NCBI RefSeq assembly: GCF_041296385.1
Contig: NC_091014.1
Coordinates: 53,896,078-53,960,077 of the forward strand
From: Aphelocoma coerulescens
Lineage: Eukaryota > Chordata > Aves > Passeriformes > Corvidae
DNA length: 64,000 nt
Direction of reading: 5' to 3'
Shown here: positions 59,254 through 64,000 of the stretch, in pieces
How positions within the stretch are numbered: the stretch's first letter is position 1
Layout of the letters: each line of letters starts with the position of its first letter
The notes under the pieces: model-generated
Told to the model about the DNA's origin: nothing
What the model saw: the letters and a program-made list of their open reading frames with translations, nothing else
Database searches by the model: none
Position numbers and translations under genes: made by a program

Positions 59254-62200
59254 ATGAGAGGCTTCGGGGACCGGGGCCGCGACCGAGACCGCGGCGGGTA
59301 AGGGGGGGTTCGGCACGGCGGGGGGGCGGTGGGGGAGCCGAACGCTTGCGTTGGGGGGCGGGGGGGAGGCCGCGGGGCAGGGGGGTGTGTGTTGGAGTGT
59401 CGGTATTGGGGGAGCCAAGATCGCGCTTGTGGGGATTTTCCCCCCATAGGTTCTCATGTGGGGGCGGGGGTAGTTGGAGACTTACCTGTCACCAAGGCGG
59501 GGTGGTGGGTTTTGAGCGTTTTGTGTTTTTATTATTTTTTTTTTTATTTAGCTTTTCCACCGCTCATGTGTAACTATTTCTGAAACTTGCTTGCAGTTTT
59601 AAGGCCTGCATCCACCCTGCCCCCTTAATTATTTTCTGCCAGTCCTCTTATTTACCCCGCGACACCCGTGGCACCCTCCCCCCCCGCAAGCCACGAAGGT
59701 CTCGGTGGCCCTGGCAGAGCTGGTTGTCCCTCTGTCTGCCCTTCTGGTTGTCATCGCTCCTTCTGGACTTACTAGAAATATGGCAGTGGGGGGAAGATCT
59801 CTCTCAGCTGCGCTCCCAGGCTTGTCGTGAGAGGAAATGGGATTGGAAACGCTGCCATGCGGGGGACTTGGGTACTCGGGAGGGTGATCTCGATGAACAC
59901 GGTGCTGGACCCCACTTGCCAAGCTTACATAGCGCTACAGAAATTGTTTGTGTGGTTCTGTAAAGGCCTGGTGCTTGATACTCTTGAATCTCTTTTTTAA
60001 AGGAGGTTTGGCTTGAAAAAGGCTTTTTCAGGTTTGATTTGATGTGATGTTTTTCTTCTGAGAATGACAGCAATAAATACAGTGGCGTTATACTACATAA
60101 CTAGATTGAGTCTCGAGGTTTTTAAGGGTTGAAAGTAATAAGGCGTTCGCGCCAGGCCTTTTTAAAGAGAAAGTTAGAACTGATTTCTGACAGTGGCATT
60201 TTCACATCACAAGTAGTTTTCAAGGATTAGCAAAAAATATATCCTGTGGCTTCTGCTATATGGTCAGCTAGATGTCAATTAATGAGTCTTCTCTCAGTTT
60301 TTTTTCCTTTTTTTTTCTCCCCCACTTCCTTTTCCTCTAGTTTTCCCTTGCCACTGGGAGATTAAAGAATATTTTGCTATATATTGCAATGCTCTCTGAC
60401 ATTCAGTTTCTCGTTGTCTGTGGAGGGAGATAGTTGTATCATTGCTTTATCTTACACCCACATTTAACATTCTGAAATTAAAAGATACTTTCATTTTTTT
60501 TTTTCACAGAGAGGAGGGTTCTGGTGTTTTTCTGCTAAGAGATTTCCAGCTCAGTTTAACACAAGGACATTGGAGTAAGCGCTTTGGCAAGTCTGAGATA
60601 GATCAGACCACTGCTGTTTTTGGAGTTTAGTGAGTGAGTTTGAGTATGCAGATTTATATACAGTTACTTAAAAGAACACTGGCCAAAGCGTTGACACAGC
60701 ACTTGATGTGCCTTAAAAGTAGTGTAATTTCATTTTCTGTAAAGTCTTTAATTATAGTGGGTGCTTCACTTCTAGATCAGGGGTTTTGCATGAGTAAAAG
60801 AAGTGCCTGCCTACTTCTTTGTGAAGTTTTTGGACATTTGCATGAAATTTTTTTTTTTTTGGCATATTATCCTGGAAGCTTTAATGCATCAGGATTCAAT
60901 TTGTTATATACATCCTTTTAAGGTATGAAAATACTTGTAACCACTAAGAACCATCTTACTTCATAAATAATCTCTGTAAAATGTTGGGCCACCCAGTGTG
61001 CTGGTTCAGCACCATCTGAAAGTTTATCACCACTTCTTCTGTAGGCTGATCACATACAAGCTTTCTGGTTTCCTCTTGTCAGGAGTGAGCTGTAGGTGAC
61101 TTCTTAGGATGGAAAATTGTTACGTTTTGCTCTGGAATGCATCAGGTTTACTCAGTTCTGTCCCGGAAATGATGGCACCAGTAATATTAGGGAAGAATGT
61201 TTTGAGCCAGCCTAATTTACCTTTGTAAAGAGAGCTGTTGGCAAACCAGGGAAATATTAGATTTAAATCAGCTTAATTGGAGTTGGAATCTCATTTTACC
61301 CGGAGTCAGACTGTGAAGTGTCAGTTACTGCCAGTTTAGCAGATAAACCCCCACAGAGGCAGTGTTCAAGGGCTGCTGTAGGGCTTCTTTCTTTCAGGTC
61401 AGTATCCAGGCATATTGTGTACAAGAGTGGAGAACTAAAACTATGTGCCTTCTGTGTAAAATTTTTTCCCTCTGGATAGCTGTGGAGCAAGTATTCATAA
61501 TACCCAGCTGTTGCAGTGTCCAGTCTTGCAATCAGCCCTGTCATATATTTCCTTTTGTTAGGGAACTTTTCAACCCTTTGAACCTATGGTGGACTTGAGT
61601 GAGGCTGTGGGTTTTGTAGGAACTACTTGGGTACTGAAATTGTTGACATTTTGACCTCAAGTTAGCATGATCAGTAACAAACATCATCACTAAAGGTGAA
61701 TGTCCCTGTAAATGAAAGTCTGTGCCTTTCTTTTCCTTTGACCTGAAAGGAAACAATGCTTAAATGCATTTTTGAAGTTGTGTTTCACTGTCTTTTTCAT
61801 ATGACGAAAATTGATGACTGTGCAGGCTGTCTGGGGGATCTGATAGATACACTGATCAGAAAATAAGGGATATTTATATGGAAGGGAAGAAGCCTAATGC
61901 ACAGTTGCAACACAGCAGACATTTTAAAACTAACTTAGCAGTTTTTAAGTTAAATTATATCTACTATACTTGGCTTTTCCAACAATTTAACTGCTTCTTG
62001 TTAGAATGTTGATTTGAGTTCTGTTTCTTTGGTCTCTTAGTCACTGTAATTTGTAGTTTCCATTGGGAAGTGGTTTAAAGAACAAATGTATTTAATGTTA
62101 GAGCAGATAGTCTTGTACTTAAGATAATTCAGAAATTTTTTTTCAGCTCGTTTATTTTTTGGTAACTCTTCCACCCCCTCCTTCATCCACAAGTTACTCC

Positions 62201-63534
62201 TTTAAGAAAGTTGCTTAGGGATTTTTGTTGCTTTCAGTTTGTTTCATTACCAGGTTTTTATTTATTATTGTACTACTTGGGTAAGGTGCAGACTCTTTGG
62301 TTTTGCGGTCTAAAAGTTGTTTCTAACAGGCATGTCTCATGAATTCATGTTTTGCAGAAAGCTGTAGCTTTAGGACAAAAATGGACTTGATAGCATTTGG
62401 AAAAGTACTTTCTGCCAAGTTTGTACAATACTGATGAAAGTGCTGTAACTTTTTTTTTTTTTTTGATGTTATTTTAAAATCCAATTCATGGTATTTATGG
62501 TAAATAATCATTTCATGCCACTGGGTTATTAGTTACTCTTACAGCTTGCTGCCAGAAGCTCATGTTTTGGCTATTGCATTAGCCAGTCATTACAGTTAGT
62601 TCTTAACATTTTGAAGTGTGTAAAATTAACTGGATAAAGAAAACTTAGAGAGAAAGAGCAGTAATTTCTGAGTCGTTCTGCTAGTGAGAAATTTTTTATG
62701 AACATTGGCTTCTTACTCTCTTCAGTCTTCATCACAATGCACTTGAGAGCAGATATGGCTTTTCCCAGGTTTTTTTTTTCTTATTTTTTTCCTGTTAGGT
62801 TGTGTTTTAAAAATACTTTTTAAAAAATTTTGTTGATTACAGAATTACAGATGGACTTGCAGGCTTGGCTGGACTTGTTTACTTTTTGTTCTTCATTCTG
62901 TTGTTTTTCATTTGAGGCATACTTCTTGATAAGAAAGGAGAGAAGATATAGAGGGGGGAGATAGTGAAATAGCTATTTAGTGTAAAACTAACCTTGAGAG
63001 AGAGAGAAGGAACTTGGAAGGAGAGATTTTTCTCATCCCTTTTATGTAGCTACTTTATAAGTGCACTGTTGGTTTCAAGGCAGGTGCTGTAGGTGTACAG
63101 CTATAGGTGTACACACAGCCATGTCCTAGAGACAGGAGCTTTGAAGGGGTGAATTACAATAACATGGTTTTAGGTTCAGAATCAACCTAAAGCAGGTTTA
63201 CGTTATTTCAAGAAGTTTTATACCATCATAGTGATTGGAGGGGGTGACTTGTTAGAATGTTGTGCTCATATGTCAGCTTGGGGAAAAGACAATGGAAAGT
63301 GGTTAAGAAAATTCCAGAGTAATTTTAAAATAGTCTTAAATACTAGTAGTATTTTTTAAAATAACTAACATTCACGTTCACAGGTTTGGAGCGAGTCGTG
63401 GAGGTCCTCTTCCTCCAAAGAAATTTGGTAATCCAGGGGAACGTTTACGTAAGAAAAAATGGGATTTAAATGAACTGCCCAAGTTCGAGAAGAATTTTTA
63501 TGTGGAACATCCAGAAGTGGCCAGGCTTACTCCG
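59254..63534 (+). CDS. DDX17: DEAD-box RNA helicase DDX17 (p72), first two coding exons
   Basis: Exons 59254-59297 and 63384-63534 join in phase (GG/G) and give the first 65 residues: MRGFGDRGRDRDRGG, then FGASRGGPLPPKKFGNP, then the segment ending EVARLTP at a gtaagt donor. DDX17 is a nuclear RNA helicase and transcription coregulator acting in splicing, microRNA processing and RNA decay. The Arg/Gly-rich head and the KKKWDLNELPKFEKNFYVEHPEV block are the conserved pre-helicase region; the helicase core is outside the window. The 4.1-kb intron 1 starts in G-rich DNA. An upstream CUG at 59029-59031 is in frame and could make a longer isoform (see findings). Confidence 0.95.
59298..63383 (+). 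other. DDX17: DDX17 intron 1
   Basis: The first 100 bases are dense in G runs. The rest is AT-rich with several poly-T tracts. I recognise no exon or small RNA in it. Confidence 0.7.
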
Positions 63535-63920
63535 GTAAGTTCCATGTTGTCTACAACAGAAAATATCTCAAGTTGAAAAACTTGTCCTAGGAGGTTTGGG
63601 ACAGCATGTAAAATAGAGCTGACTCTTCTTTAAGTGTGTTTGGCATGTGTACTCTGTAGGATACTTGTTTCTAGTTGCTGTTATTATTTAACATTAGCAA
63701 AGGATATGCTTTTCTTCGTAGTTGTTTTTATATGAGATATTTTATATTCTGTCATTTGTAATGCATCATCATCATGCTTGTCTGGTCCAGTGATTTGTCA
63801 GTGGAGATGAAATTTGGAGAGTTACAGTACTGGAGAAACCCTGAAAAAACCTAAGATAATGAACTAAAAGTGACAGAAATACATGAGAAATGTTGGAAAA
63901 GTAATATTTTGTCATAAGAG

Positions 63921-64000
63921 TAATTTGGGCTGAAAGAGGCCTTGGGGACACCTCTAGTCTAATCCTCTGCTGAGAGCAGCACTAACAGTAGAACTAGAGC
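63921..64000 (-). mobile_element. CR1 LINE fragment, cut by the window edge
   Basis: The plus strand reads 'tttgggctgaaagaggcctt', 'cacctctagtctaatcctct' and 'gctgagagcagcactaacag', the reverse complement of the CR1 3' region. It lies in DDX17 intron 2. Confidence 0.75.

Overview
This is vertebrate nuclear DNA with spliced genes, CpG-island promoters and LINE/LTR repeats. CR1 LINE 3' ends, the compact gene order and the protein sequences point to a bird. I infer a lineage with recent retrovirus activity, possibly a songbird, but cannot name the species. The gene order is GTPBP1(-) / JOSD1(+) / TOMM22(-) / CBY1(-) / DMC1(+) / DDX17(+). It matches the neighbourhood of these genes in other vertebrates, except that I could not recognise FAM227A, which is expected between CBY1 and DMC1.

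Layout. 1-3.8 kb: GTPBP1 first coding exon and intron 1, minus strand. 3.8-5.1 kb: divergent GC-rich promoter region with five CCAAT boxes. 5.9-21.8 kb: JOSD1 deubiquitinase, four coding exons; its first coding intron carries a complete endogenous retrovirus in antisense (8994-15372) and an older LTR touching it. 22.05-23.92 kb: TOMM22, convergent with JOSD1. 24.1-26.56 kb: CBY1, ending about 150 bp before the TOMM22 start codon. 27.4-43.7 kb: a long stretch with no recognisable exon, containing a CR1 fragment, a probable solo LTR, simple repeats and a telomere-like patch. 43.77-44.06 kb: an isolated CpG island, probably the DMC1 promoter. 46.3-56.8 kb: DMC1 meiotic recombinase, all 13 coding exons, giving 342 residues. 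58.2-64 kb: DDX17 RNA helicase, promoter and first two coding exons, continuing beyond the window.

The host genes are not an operon; they are independent housekeeping (GTPBP1, JOSD1, TOMM22, CBY1, DDX17) and germline (DMC1) genes. Every coding exon listed has AG/GT splice borders and the reading phase joins exactly for each gene.

The most unusual object is the retrovirus-like element in JOSD1. It has LTRs that look identical, a 5-bp target duplication, an uninterrupted pol and a gag-type ORF. Pol lies in the same frame as gag, separated by a single amber codon that sits inside a predicted hairpin. The gag product has a multi-pass hydrophobic N terminus, six ~19-residue tandem repeats and a class III (ERV-L/Fv1-like) core. 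There is no env.
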